Shown piece by piece: positions 1-7,580 of a stretch of DNA of 44,190 nt. Each line of letters starts with the position of its first letter. Within the stretch, counting starts at the first letter, position 1. A model generated the notes under the pieces. That model made no database searches and was not told where the DNA came from. It was given only the letters and a program-made list of their open reading frames with translations. The DNA lies in the NCBI GenBank assembly GCA_003134505.1, contig PLBK01000052.1, positions 1-44,190 of the forward strand, in the 5' to 3' direction. The position numbers and the translations under genes are program-made. This DNA comes from Actinomycetota bacterium. GTDB taxonomy: Bacteria > Actinomycetota > Thermoleophilia > Gaiellales > Gaiellaceae.

Positions 1-2238
1 AACCTCGACCCGATGGGCGTGCATACCGGCGACTCGGTGACGGTCGCGCCGCAGATGACCCTTTCGGACGAGGCCTACCAGGAGCTGCGCGACGCGGCGG
101 CGGCGGTCGTCCGCGCGGTCGGCGTCGAGTGCGGCGGCTCGAACATCCAGTTCGCGCGCAGCCGCGAGACCGGCGACCTGCGCGTGATCGAGATGAACCC
201 GCGCGTCTCCCGGTCGTCCGCGCTCGCTTCGAAGGCGACCGGCTACCCGATCGCGAAGGTGGCGGCCAAGCTCGCGGTCGGCTACACGCTCGACGAGATC
301 CCGAACGACCTGACGCGGACGACGCCCGCCAGCTTCGAGCCGACGCTCGACTACGTCGTCGTCAAGTTCCCGCGCTTCGCCTTCGAGAAGTTCCCCGGCG
401 CCGACACGACGCTGGGGACGCAGATGAAGTCGGTGGGCGAGTCGATGGGGATCGGCCGCACGTTCGCCGAGGCGTTCTGGAAGGCGCGTCGCGGGCTCGA
501 GGTCGACCCCGAATGGCGGCCCGAGAACCTGCACCCGTGGTTCGCCCGCGAGCTGGAAGCGCCGCGGCCGGAAGGGCCGGTCGTCTACCGGCGCGTCGAC
601 TCGTGCGCCGGCGAGGTTCAGGCGGCGTCGAACTACTTCTACTCGACCCGCGGCGAGCGCGACGAGTGCCCGCCCGAGCCCGGCAAGAGCGTCGTCATCC
701 TCGGCTCCGGCCCGAACCGGATCGGGCAGGGGATCGAGTTCGACTACTGCTGCGTCCACGCCGCGCAGGCCTTCCGCGCGCTCGGCTACGAGGCCGTGAT
801 GGTCAACTGCAACCCGGAGACCGTCTCGACCGATTACGACACGTCCGACCGGCTCTACTTCGAGCCGCTCGACGAGGAGGCGGTGCTCGCCGTGCTCGAG
901 CGCGAGCAGCCGGTCGGCGTCTGCATCCAGTTCGGCGGCCAGACGCCGCTCAAGCTCGCCCGTGCGATCGAGCGCGCCGGCTACCGCATCCTCGGCACGC
1001 CCTTCGACGCCGTCGACCTGGCCGAGGACCGAGAGCGCTTCGGCGGCGTGCTGGAACGACTCGGCATCCGCTGCCCGGAGTGGGGGACGGCCGAGGCGGC
1101 GGCCGACGCGATCGGGATCGCCGACCGGATCGGCTATCCCGTGCTCGTGCGCCCGTCCTATGTGCTCGGCGGCCGGGCGATGCGCGTCTGTTACCGGCCC
1201 GACCAGATCCACGCCGCCTTCGAGCACCTCCAGGGGCCGGTGCTCGTCGACCGCTTCCTGGAGGGAGCGCTCGAGATCGACGTGGACGCGCTCTGCGACG
1301 GCGAGGAGACCTACGTCGCCGCCGTGATGGAGCACGTCGAAGAGGCCGGCGTGCACTCGGGCGACTCCTCCTGCGTGCTGCCCGCGCACTCGCTCGCGCC
1401 CGAGCACGAGCAGGAGATCCGCACGATCGTCGAGCGGCTCGCCCCGGCGCTCGGCGTCGTCGGGCTGATCAACGTCCAGCTCGCCGTCGTCGGCGGCGAG
1501 GTCTACGTGCTCGAGGCGAACCCGCGCGCCTCGCGGACCGTGCCGTTCGCGAGCAAGGCGATCGGCGTCAACCTCGTCGAGGCGGCCTGCCGGCTGACAG
1601 CCGGTGCCCGCGTCTCGGAGCTCGTGCTGCCTCGGCGACGCGCCGGTCGCCCCCGCCGAGGGCCCGTCTCGGTCAAGGCGGCGGTGCTGCCGTTCGCACG
1701 CTTCCCGGGCAGCGACCCGGTGCTCGGTCCGGAGATGCGCTCGACCGGCGAGGTGATGGCGTTCGCGCTCGACTTCCCGAGCGCGTTCGCGAAGGCGGAG
1801 CGCGCGGCGGGCCGGCCACTGCCCGTCGAGGGCACCGCCTTTCTGTCGGTACGCGACGAGGACAAGCAGGCCGTCGTGCCGGTGGCGAGGACGCTGGCCG
1901 GGCTGGGGTTCCGGCTCGTCGCGACGAGCGGGACGGCAGCGGTGATCTCTGCGGCCGGCATCGACGTCGAGGCGGTGGCGAAGGTGTCCGAGGCCGACGG
2001 CGGGCCCACGGTCGTCGACCTCATCCGCCGGCGCCGCTGCGACCTCGTCGTCAACACGCCGCAGGGGTCGGAGGCGCGGAGCGACGGGTACCGGATCCGC
2101 GAGGCGGCGCTGATCGCGCGCGTGCCGTGCATCACGACGCTCGCGGGTGCGGCGGCCGCGGTCGAGGCGATCGCCAACGCCCGCGGCGAGGCGGCGCGGA
2201 GTCTCCAGGAGAGGCATGCAGCGACGGCAACTGCTTGA
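1..2238 (+). CDS. carB: Carbamoyl-phosphate synthase large subunit, 5' end missing
   Basis: The reading frame is open from base 1 and enters at the PMGVHTGDS motif, about 285 residues into the usual ~1070-residue protein, so the window cuts the gene. What remains is the end of the first ATP-grasp unit, the oligomerisation region, the second ATP-grasp unit ([16 protein letters not shown] entry, [12 protein letters not shown] near its end) and the C-terminal MGS-like allosteric domain (last ~130 residues, with LVATSGTA and VVNTPQG). CarB joins bicarbonate, ammonia delivered by CarA and two ATP into carbamoyl phosphate for pyrimidine and arginine synthesis. It is followed by pyrK, which overlaps its end by 23 bases, so it belongs to a pyrimidine operon. 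No frameshift or missing motif was seen in the visible part. Confidence 0.97.
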   Translation, partial: NLDPMGVHTGDSVTVAPQMTLSDEAYQELRDAAAAVVRAVGVECGGSNIQFARSRETGDLRVIEMNPRVSRSSALASKATGYPIAKVAAKLAVGYTLDEIPNDLTRTTPASFEPTLDYVVVKFPRFAFEKFPGADTTLGTQMKSVGESMGIGRTFAEAFWKARRGLEVDPEWRPENLHPWFARELEAPRPEGPVVYRRVDSCAGEVQAASNYFYSTRGERDECPPEPGKSVVILGSGPNRIGQGIEFDYCCVHAAQAFRALGYEAVMVNCNPETVSTDYDTSDRLYFEPLDEEAVLAVLEREQPVGVCIQFGGQTPLKLARAIERAGYRILGTPFDAVDLAEDRERFGGVLERLGIRCPEWGTAEAAADAIGIADRIGYPVLVRPSYVLGGRAMRVCYRPDQIHAAFEHLQGPVLVDRFLEGALEIDVDALCDGEETYVAAVMEHVEEAGVHSGDSSCVLPAHSLAPEHEQEIRTIVERLAPALGVVGLINVQLAVVGGEVYVLEANPRASRTVPFASKAIGVNLVEAACRLTAGARVSELVLPRRRAGRPRRGPVSVKAAVLPFARFPGSDPVLGPEMRSTGEVMAFALDFPSAFAKAERAAGRPLPVEGTAFLSVRDEDKQAVVPVARTLAGLGFRLVATSGTAAVISAAGIDVEAVAKVSEADGGPTVVDLIRRRRCDLVVNTPQGSEARSDGYRIREAALIARVPCITTLAGAAAAVEAIANARGEAARSLQERHAATATA

Positions 2239-2875
2239 GGTCGAGGCCACCGAGCCGGTCGGGCCGTACACGCTGCTTCGCGTGGAGCGCGGCGGGCTCG
2301 ATCCCGGCCGGCCGGGGCAGTTCTTCATGCTCTCGCCGCCCGGCCGCGTGCTGCCGCGCCCGATGAGCCTCTGCCTTGCGCCGCCCGGCGAGCTCGCCTT
2401 CCTGATCGACCCGATCGGCCCGGGGACACGCTCGCTCTGCGAGCTCGAGGCCGGCGACGAGATCGCGGTGTTCGGCCCGCTCGGCAACGGCTTCGACCTA
2501 CGCGTCGAGCGGCCGCTGCTCGTCGGCGGCGGCATCGGCATCGCGCCGCTCCCGTACCTGGCGGAGGCGCTCGGCTCGCCGCCGGCCGTGCTCGGCTTCC
2601 GCAGCGAGGAGCACGCCGAAGCCGCGGCGCTTCTCCCGCAGGCCGACGTCGTCGTCGACCCAACCCTTGTAACGGACTGTTGCTTGGAAGGGTTCGACGT
2701 GCTGGCGTGCGGGCCCGAGCCGATGCTGCACGCCGTTGCGGCGCTTTGCCCGGGTGCGCAGCTCGCCTGGGAGGCACCGATGGCCTGCGGGTACGGCGCC
2801 TGCTACGGCTGCGCGGTCGAGATCGACGGCGAGTGGAAGCGCCTCTGCGTGGAGGGTCCTGTCCTTGCTGCTTAA
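2216..2875 (+). CDS. pyrK: Dihydroorotate dehydrogenase B, electron transfer subunit
   Basis: The 219-residue protein is the FAD and iron-sulfur subunit that passes electrons from PyrD to NAD+. Visible motifs are RPMS at 48-51 (flavin binding), GGGIGIAPL near 104-112 (pyridine nucleotide binding) and the 2Fe-2S cluster cysteines C191, C196, C199 and C211 near the C-terminus. The ATG at 2216 is chosen because AGGAGAGG ends two bases upstream and residues from there match the family start; an open frame continues further upstream inside carB but is not needed. It overlaps carB by 23 bases and pyrD by 11, so the three are translationally coupled. At 219 residues it is somewhat shorter than the ~256 of the Bacillus protein. 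Its presence shows that PyrD here is the NAD-dependent type 1B enzyme. Confidence 0.93.
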   Translation: MQRRQLLEVEATEPVGPYTLLRVERGGLDPGRPGQFFMLSPPGRVLPRPMSLCLAPPGELAFLIDPIGPGTRSLCELEAGDEIAVFGPLGNGFDLRVERPLLVGGGIGIAPLPYLAEALGSPPAVLGFRSEEHAEAAALLPQADVVVDPTLVTDCCLEGFDVLACGPEPMLHAVAALCPGAQLAWEAPMACGYGACYGCAVEIDGEWKRLCVEGPVLAA

Positions 2876-3737
2876 CGCCTCTGGGTGCCTCGACGCGCTG
2901 ACCGCGCCGGACGTGGCCCGGCAGCTCGATGCCTTCGTGACCAAGACGGTCACGCCGCTTCCGCGGCCGGGCAACCCGCCGGTCCGGATCGCGGAGACCG
3001 AGGCGGGCATGCTGAACTCGATCGGCCTGGCCAACCCCGGTCGCGACCGATTCCTCGCCGAGACGTTGCCCGCGCTGCGCGAGCTCGGACTTCCGCTCTG
3101 GGTCTCGGTGGGAGGATTCTCGGCGCGCGAGTACGCGGAGACGTGCGAGCGGCTCGACGAGGTGACGATCGAGCTGAACCTGTCCTGCCCGAACGTCGAC
3201 GAGGCACCCGAGTCGGCGGGCGAGATCGTCGCCGCCTGCCGCGCGGCGACCGGGCTGCCCCTGTACGCGAAGCTCTCGCCGGCCGCGTGGGACATCGCGG
3301 AGGTGGCCCGCGCCGTCGAGGCCGCCGGCGCCGACGGGCTCTCGCTCGTCAACACGATGCGCGGCCTGGCCCTCGATGAGCGCACGCTGTGGCCCGTGCT
3401 GGCGACGGCCACGGGCGGCTACTCGGGCCCGGCTCTCCGTCCGATCGCCCTCGCCGCCGTCTATGCCTGCAGGCGCGCAACCGCACTGCCGATCGTGGGC
3501 ATGGGCGGCGTGACCACCGGCCGCGACGCCCTCGAGCTCGTGGCCGCGGGCGCATCCGCAGTCGCTCTCGGGACGGTGCTGTTCTCCGACCCGGACGCAC
3601 CGGGGCGCATCCGTGCCGAGCTCGAAACGGAGCTGGAGCTGCTCGGGCTCGACTCGCTCGCGGCTGCCGAGGGGCTCGCGCACGCGGGCGGCGTCGGCCT
3701 CCGCAGCCGTCCGGTCGCCGGTCCGGCACCGATGTAA
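2865..3737 (+). CDS. pyrD: Dihydroorotate dehydrogenase, type 1B catalytic subunit
   Basis: This 290-residue TIM-barrel enzyme oxidises dihydroorotate to orotate with FMN. It has ASGC near the N-terminus, VTKTV with the flavin lysine, AETEAGMLNSIGL, and NLSCPNV with the catalytic cysteine (C108) that marks class 1 enzymes; GMGGVTTGRDALE and ALGTVLF lie in the C-terminal phosphate-binding half. The start is taken as TTG 2865, eight bases after GGAGGG at 2851-2856 and inside the end of pyrK. From this start the protein lacks about 15 residues (the first beta-hairpin) found in Bacillus PyrD; upstream in-frame codons only read out-of-frame pyrK and look unrelated. No pyrF follows, although many actinobacteria have it at this place. 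Confidence 0.92.
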   Translation: MLLNASGCLDALTAPDVARQLDAFVTKTVTPLPRPGNPPVRIAETEAGMLNSIGLANPGRDRFLAETLPALRELGLPLWVSVGGFSAREYAETCERLDEVTIELNLSCPNVDEAPESAGEIVAACRAATGLPLYAKLSPAAWDIAEVARAVEAAGADGLSLVNTMRGLALDERTLWPVLATATGGYSGPALRPIALAAVYACRRATALPIVGMGGVTTGRDALELVAAGASAVALGTVLFSDPDAPGRIRAELETELELLGLDSLAAAEGLAHAGGVGLRSRPVAGPAPM

Positions 3738-3779
3738 GAACCCTCGTGCAGGGCTTGCGGATTCCCGTCGCGAGGGTGT

Positions 3780-3785
3780 TAGTAT
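3780..3785 (+). promoter_or_regulatory. Probable -10 box for mihF
   Basis: TAGTAT lies 13 bases before the mihF ATG at 3799 and 7 bases before an in-frame TTG at 3793. A TTGCGG at 3755-3760 could be a -35 box, but the 19-base spacer is long. The site is in the 61-base gap after pyrD, so mihF-gmk-rpoZ may have its own promoter as well as read-through from the pyr operon. No clear ribosome binding site lies between the box and the start. Confidence 0.4.
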
Positions 3786-3798
3786 CGGCGCCTTGCCG

Positions 3799-4128
3799 AT
3801 GGTCGCGTCCAAGACTCAGAGCCAGGCGCCGTCCCGATCGCTCGATCAACGGATGGATGCCCTCCGGCGGGCCAACGACATCCGCGTCAAGCGGGCGCAG
3901 CTGAAGAAGGATCTCAAGCTGGGCCAGCTCCGCATCGACGAGATCCTCCGTGACCCGCCCGAGTACGTGTCGACCGCGAAGGTCCTCGACATGCTGATGG
4001 CGGTGCCCAAGTTCGGCCAGGTCAAGGCGAAGCGCTACCTGAACCAATGCCGGATCAGCGAGTCGAAGACGGTGGGCGGTCTCTCTGACCGGCAACGCAC
4101 CGAGCTGATTGGGCTCTTCAGCAGGTAG
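3799..4128 (+). CDS. mihF: Integration host factor, actinobacterial type (mIHF)
   Basis: The 109-residue basic protein is a nucleoid-associated DNA-binding protein restricted to actinobacteria and unrelated to enterobacterial IHF. It shows the family's long N-terminal helix (residues ~15-45, rich in Arg/Lys), then a helix-hairpin/H2TH-like region around VPKFGQVKAKRYLNQCRI and the closing LSDRQRTELIGLF. The length agrees with the ~105-residue mycobacterial protein. ATG 3799 is chosen; TTG 3793 would add two residues and would fit a leaderless transcript from TAGTAT. It sits directly before gmk and rpoZ, the usual actinobacterial order, and is the best single phylum marker in the window. Confidence 0.93.
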   Translation: MVASKTQSQAPSRSLDQRMDALRRANDIRVKRAQLKKDLKLGQLRIDEILRDPPEYVSTAKVLDMLMAVPKFGQVKAKRYLNQCRISESKTVGGLSDRQRTELIGLFSR

Positions 4129-4195
4129 AGGCCGCGCCGGAGGTCTACTCGGCCTGAGGCGACGTCGTGGGCAGTCCGGTGGCGAGGAGCCGACC

Positions 4196-4753
4196 GTGAT
4201 CGTGATCACGGGCCCGTCCGGGGCGGGCAAGGGCACGCTGATCCGCGCATTGCTGCCGCGGGTCCACGAGCTCGAGCTGGCGGTCTCCGCGACCACGCGC
4301 CTCCGGCGGGACGGCGAGGCGGAGGGACGCGACTACTACTACCTCTCGGACGCGGACTTCGCCCGCCGGGTCGCGAACGGCGAGTTCCTCGAGCACATCA
4401 CCTACGTGTCGGGCCAGCGCTACGGCACGCTGCGGGGCGAGGTCGACCGCATCACGGGCGAGGGGAGAATCCCGGTCCTCGAGCTGGAGACGGAAGGGGC
4501 GCTCAAGGTGGCGGAGGAGCTGCCCGGCGTCGTGACCGTGTTCGTGACCGCGCCGCGCGCCGAGCTCGAGCGGCGGCTGCGGGAGCGGGCGACGGAGAGC
4601 GCCGGCGAGATCGGCGAGCGCCTCGATCTGGCCGAGGGCCAGCTCAGCCAGGCGAGCCTGTTCGACCACGTGGTTCAGAACGACGACCTCGAGCGCGCCC
4701 TCGACGACCTCGTCGCGATCGTCGGCAGCACCCACACCGGCGGCGACCGCTAG
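4196..4753 (+). CDS. gmk: Guanylate kinase
   Basis: The 185-residue enzyme phosphorylates GMP to GDP with ATP. The P-loop GPSGAGKG is at residues 6-13, followed by SATTRLRRDGEAEGRDYYYLS, the GMP-binding segment with the paired tyrosines, and the lid region RLRERATES. GTG 4196 is chosen because GAGGAG at 4184-4189 lies six bases upstream; the same frame is open back to 4109 but those residues are low complexity and overlap the end of mihF. It stands between mihF and rpoZ, nine bases before the rpoZ start, as in most actinobacteria. Confidence 0.96.
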   Translation: MIVITGPSGAGKGTLIRALLPRVHELELAVSATTRLRRDGEAEGRDYYYLSDADFARRVANGEFLEHITYVSGQRYGTLRGEVDRITGEGRIPVLELETEGALKVAEELPGVVTVFVTAPRAELERRLRERATESAGEIGERLDLAEGQLSQASLFDHVVQNDDLERALDDLVAIVGSTHTGGDR

Positions 4754-4756
4754 CAT
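4751..4756 (+). promoter_or_regulatory. -10 box of a probable leaderless rpoZ transcript
   Basis: TAGCAT ends exactly six bases before the rpoZ ATG at 4763 and overlaps the gmk stop codon. With the usual 6-7 base distance from a -10 box to the start point, transcription would begin at or next to the ATG, giving a leaderless mRNA. No good ribosome binding site lies in the six-base gap. Confidence 0.5.
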
Positions 4757-4762
4757 GGCAGC

Positions 4763-4990
4763 ATGATCCAGCCTCGCATCGACAAGCTGTTCGGGAACGT
4801 CGACTGCCGCTACGCGCTCGTGATCGTCGCGGCCAAGCGCGCCCGCCAGATCAACAACTACCACCACCAACTCGGCGAAGGCACCTTCGAAGAGCTGCCG
4901 CCGCTCGTCGAGTCGCGCTCGAAGAACTACTTGACGATGGCCCTCGAAGAGATCGCCGAGGGCAAGATCAAGTACTCCTACCAATCCTGA
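4763..4990 (+). CDS. rpoZ: RNA polymerase omega subunit
   Basis: The 75-residue omega subunit helps fold and hold the beta' subunit of RNA polymerase. It has the family segments NVDCRYALVIVAAKRARQIN in its first half and a C-terminal MALEEIAEGKIKY that binds the beta' tail. It is a little shorter than the ~90-110 residues common in actinobacteria. It follows gmk by nine bases and can be read both from upstream and, through TAGCAT at 4751, from its own leaderless promoter. Confidence 0.95.
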   Translation: MIQPRIDKLFGNVDCRYALVIVAAKRARQINNYHHQLGEGTFEELPPLVESRSKNYLTMALEEIAEGKIKYSYQS

Positions 4991-5007
4991 CGCGCCGTTA
5001 GCTGGTA

Positions 5008-5022
5008 GGGCCGGCGCGGCCC
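5008..5022 (+). terminator. Short GC hairpin after rpoZ, possible terminator
   Basis: GGGCCG and CGGCCC form a six-base stem around a three-base loop, 18 bases after the rpoZ stop. There is no T-run behind it, so termination would be weak or Rho-dependent. Confidence 0.35.
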
Positions 5023-5143
5023 ACGGCCGTCATGGCGATTTGACCGGGAGCGGTGGTTTCGTGCGCGCCTGAGCCGATGCCACGACGCCGGCATCCGCAG
5101 CCCCGCAGACTGGCGGCTGTCTCTTCATGACCTGTCTATCTCG

Positions 5144-5174
5144 GCGAACCCGGGTGTCAGACACCGGGGTTCGC
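5144..5174. repeat. 31-base near-perfect palindrome with TGTCAGACAC core
   Basis: Two 15-base arms (5144-5158 and 5160-5174) flank a single A and pair with one mismatch. The centre reads GTGTCAGACAC and the outer parts GCGAACCC / GGGTTCGC. It stands alone in the 328-base gap and is not followed by a T-run, so it is more likely a dispersed palindromic element or a protein-binding site than an intrinsic terminator. Only one copy was seen in this window. Confidence 0.7.
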
Positions 5175-5306
5175 TGCTGCGGACAGGGAAACCGCCGAAA
5201 TGCCTGCTCGCACGGACTAGAGCACACTGCAAGCTTTGCAAGCCGGGCGTGTCCGGCGGGAACTCTCAGGGCTCGGCCCGTCGTGCCGCGTGCGAAGAAA
5301 GCAGGG

Positions 5307-5312
5307 CACAAT
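5307..5312 (+). promoter_or_regulatory. Weak -10 box before coaBC
   Basis: CACAAT ends six bases before the coaBC ATG at 5319, the same spacing as the TANNNT boxes of other genes in the window, but its first base departs from the consensus. No clear ribosome binding site is present, so a leaderless mRNA is possible. Confidence 0.3.
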
Positions 5313-5318
5313 GAGCCT

Positions 5319-6470
5319 ATGGCCCGTGTGATCCTCGGCGTCACCGGCGGGATCGCCGCCTACAAGGCGTGCGAGCTCTGCCGCCTGCTCGCCAAGGCGG
5401 GGCACGAGGTGACGCCCGTGCTCACAGCCGACGCGGAGCGATTCGTCACGGCGCACACCTTCGAGGCGCTCGCGCGCCGCGAGAGCCCGCGCGAGCTCTA
5501 CCCGCATCTGCTCGAGGCCGACCTGCTCGTCGTCGCGCCCCTGTCGGCGAACACGCTCGCCAAGCTCGCCCAGGGCATCGCCGACAACGTGCTCACGCAG
5601 ACCGCGCTCGCGTTCCGCGGCCGCGTGCTCGTCGCGCCGGCGATGAACGTGCGCATGTGGGAGCACCCGGCCACGCAGGCGAACGCGGCGCTGCTCACGG
5701 AGCGGGGCGTGGAGCTGATAGGGCCTGAGGAGGGCGAGCTCGCCGAGGGCGAGACCGGCCTCGGCCGCATGACCGAGCCCGAGGAGATCTTCACTCGTTG
5801 CCGCGTGCTGCTCGGCGACGGCGGCCCGCTGCGGGGCCGGCACGTGCTCGTTTCCGCCGGCGGGACGCGCGAGCCGATCGACGCCGTCCGCTTCGTCGGC
5901 AACCGCTCCTCCGGCCGGATGGGGGTCGCCGTCGCAGAGGAGGCTCGCCGCCGCGGCGCCTCGGTCACGCTGCTCGCCGCGAACCTCGGCGTCCGCGTCC
6001 CTCCGGGCATCGACGTCGTGCAGACGCCCACCGCCGGGGACATGGCCCGCGAGGCGCTCGCCCGCCGGAACGAGACCGATGTCGTCGTGATGACGGCGGC
6101 GGTCGCGGACTACCGGCCGGCCGAGGCGGAGGAAGGCAAGCGGCCGAAGAGCGAGGACGACTGGACGGTGCGGCTCGAGCCCACGCAGGACATCCTGCGC
6201 GAGCTCGGGGAGAGCCGGTCGAACGGGCAGATCCTGGTCGGCTTCGCCGCGGACACGGGAGACGCGGGTCTCGTCCGCGCCCGCGCCAAGCTCGAGAGGA
6301 AGCGGGCCGACCTGATCGTCTTCAACGACATCGCGCGCGCGGGAATCGGCTTCGACGCTGCCGACAACGAGGTCGTGCTGATCTCACGAGACGGCGAGCG
6401 AGCCGTTCCCCGCAGCCGCAAGGAGGCGATCGCCGCCGTCGTCCTCGACGCGGTCGAAGACCTGCTGTAG
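5319..6470 (+). CDS. coaBC: Phosphopantothenoylcysteine decarboxylase / phosphopantothenate-cysteine ligase
   Basis: This 383-residue bifunctional enzyme carries out two steps of coenzyme A synthesis: CoaB joins phosphopantothenate and cysteine, and CoaC (a flavoprotein) decarboxylates the product. The CoaC half (residues 1 to ~180) shows GVTGGIAAYKACELCRLL, PLSANTLAKLAQGIADNVL and APAMNVRMWEHPATQ; the CoaB half shows SAGGTREPIDAVRFVGNRSSGRMG and AAVADYRP. The start at 5319 matches the family N-terminus; an extension to 5127 is open but rejected. In many actinobacteria metK and priA come next; here a nucleotidyltransferase follows with a TAGTG overlap. Confidence 0.96.
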   Translation: MARVILGVTGGIAAYKACELCRLLAKAGHEVTPVLTADAERFVTAHTFEALARRESPRELYPHLLEADLLVVAPLSANTLAKLAQGIADNVLTQTALAFRGRVLVAPAMNVRMWEHPATQANAALLTERGVELIGPEEGELAEGETGLGRMTEPEEIFTRCRVLLGDGGPLRGRHVLVSAGGTREPIDAVRFVGNRSSGRMGVAVAEEARRRGASVTLLAANLGVRVPPGIDVVQTPTAGDMAREALARRNETDVVVMTAAVADYRPAEAEEGKRPKSEDDWTVRLEPTQDILRELGESRSNGQILVGFAADTGDAGLVRARAKLERKRADLIVFNDIARAGIGFDAADNEVVLISRDGERAVPRSRKEAIAAVVLDAVEDLL

Positions 6471-7150
6471 TGGAAGCGGTCGTCATGGCGGCCGGCGAGG
6501 GCCGGCGCCTGCGACCGTTGACCGAGCGCCACCCGAAGGCCGTGCTGCCGATCGACGGCCGGCCCGTGATCGCGACCGTGCTGCGCGAGCTCCAGGACGC
6601 AGGCGCCGGCCGGATCACCGTCGTCACGGGCCACCTGGCCGAGCAGGTCGAGCAGCTGCTCGACGGCTTCCCGCACGAGCTGCGGTTCGTCCGTCAACCG
6701 GAGGTGCTCGGGTCGGCCGACGCTGTCCGCAGAGCCGCTCTCGAGCCGCCCTACCTCGTCGTCGCCGCCGACACCGTCTTCACGCCCGGCGACATCGCGC
6801 GCTTCCTCGCGGCGACCCGTGGCCACGACGGCGCGATCGCGGTCCGCCGGCGACCGCCGCCGGGGCCGGGACGTTGGGCCGTTCGGGTCGAACACGGGCT
6901 GATCACGAAGCTGCCCGACGACGATCCGTCGAGCCCGCTCTCCGGCGCGCCGCTCTGGCTGCACGGGGAAGCCGTCTGGCGCGAGCTGCAAGGCGAGCTG
7001 CCCGGGCCGCCGTTCGAGCAGGCGACGGCGCTTCAGCGGGCGATCGCAGCGGGTGCCCGCATCGCCGGCGTCGAGATCGGCCCGACCCGCGACTTGACGG
7101 ACCCGCTTGACTTGCTCGAGGAGAACTTCGGGTACCTGAGGGGGCTGTGA
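6470..7150 (+). CDS. Sugar-phosphate nucleotidyltransferase-like protein
   Basis: The 226-residue protein begins with the NTP-transferase signature MAAGEGRRLRPLTERHPKAV (residues ~6-25), which binds the nucleotide phosphates, and continues with a Rossmann-like fold including VVAADTVF, the likely metal-binding aspartate region. It lacks the C-terminal left-handed beta-helix of GlmU or RmlA-type long forms, so it is a minimal nucleotidyltransferase; the sugar cannot be named from sequence. GTG 6470 overlaps the coaBC stop by one base (TAGTG) and its own stop overlaps the TPR gene, so coaBC, this gene and the TPR gene probably form one transcript. Confidence 0.75.
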   Translation: MEAVVMAAGEGRRLRPLTERHPKAVLPIDGRPVIATVLRELQDAGAGRITVVTGHLAEQVEQLLDGFPHELRFVRQPEVLGSADAVRRAALEPPYLVVAADTVFTPGDIARFLAATRGHDGAIAVRRRPPPGPGRWAVRVEHGLITKLPDDDPSSPLSGAPLWLHGEAVWRELQGELPGPPFEQATALQRAIAAGARIAGVEIGPTRDLTDPLDLLEENFGYLRGL

Positions 7151-7497
7151 GCGAGGCTTACGACAACTTCCAGGAGGGCCGGAAGCGGCTGCGGAACGGC
7201 CGGGCCGCCCAGGCCACCGTGCCGCTCGAAAGGGCGAAGCGGCTCGAGCCAAACAAGGCGTCGATCCGCGAGTCGCTCGGGATCGCCTACTTCCGCCTCG
7301 GTCGCTTCGGCGAGGCCGAGGCCGAGTTCAGAGCGGCGCTCGAGATCTCTCCGATCGACGACTACGCGCACTACGCGCTCGGGCGCTGTCTCGAGAAGCT
7401 CGGCCGGCCGACGGAGGCGAACGCGCACTACAAGCTGGCGCGCTCGCTCAGGCCGGGCGACGAGACCTACGAGTCGCGAATCCTCGATCTCGACTGA
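7147..7497 (+). CDS. Small TPR-repeat protein
   Basis: The 116-residue protein is built of about three tetratricopeptide repeats: residues ~4-37 (AYDNFQEGRKRLRNGRAAQA), ~38-71 (SIRESLGIAYFRLGRFGEAE) and ~72-105 (DYAHYALGRCLEKLGRPTEA). It has no signal peptide, so it is cytoplasmic and likely a protein-protein adaptor. GTG 7147 overlaps the stop of the nucleotidyltransferase gene (GTGA), arguing for a shared role or at least shared translation. Partner unknown. Confidence 0.75.
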   Translation: MSEAYDNFQEGRKRLRNGRAAQATVPLERAKRLEPNKASIRESLGIAYFRLGRFGEAEAEFRAALEISPIDDYAHYALGRCLEKLGRPTEANAHYKLARSLRPGDETYESRILDLD

Positions 7498-7580
7498 GCG
7501 CGCGGCAACTTCCCGCAGCGGAAGGCGTCCTCATCTCTGAGATACTGGGCTGTTCTTTCGAATAGGAGGAGGAGAAGAGC

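Larger units (their letters stand above)
4991..5318. other. Intergenic stretch between rpoZ and coaBC
   Basis: These 328 bases hold no convincing gene. From left to right: a GGGCCG-gcg-CGGCCC hairpin at 5008-5022 that may end the rpoZ transcript, a 31-base near-perfect palindrome at 5144-5174, and a CACAAT box at 5307-5312 just before coaBC. A frame in phase with coaBC is open from 5127 but its residues resemble nothing in CoaBC and it runs through the palindrome. Confidence 0.6.

Noticed and set aside
4995-5012. A tRNA-like D-arm (TTAGCTGGTAGGGC)
   Set aside because: No T-arm or acceptor stem at the right distance; the following bases form a plain hairpin.
5127-5318. A longer coaBC start upstream
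   Set aside because: The added residues do not match the family and cross the 31-base palindrome.
7509-7524. CTTCC-cgcagc-GGAAG hairpin before the importer
   Set aside because: A five-base stem is within chance for this base composition and has no T-run.
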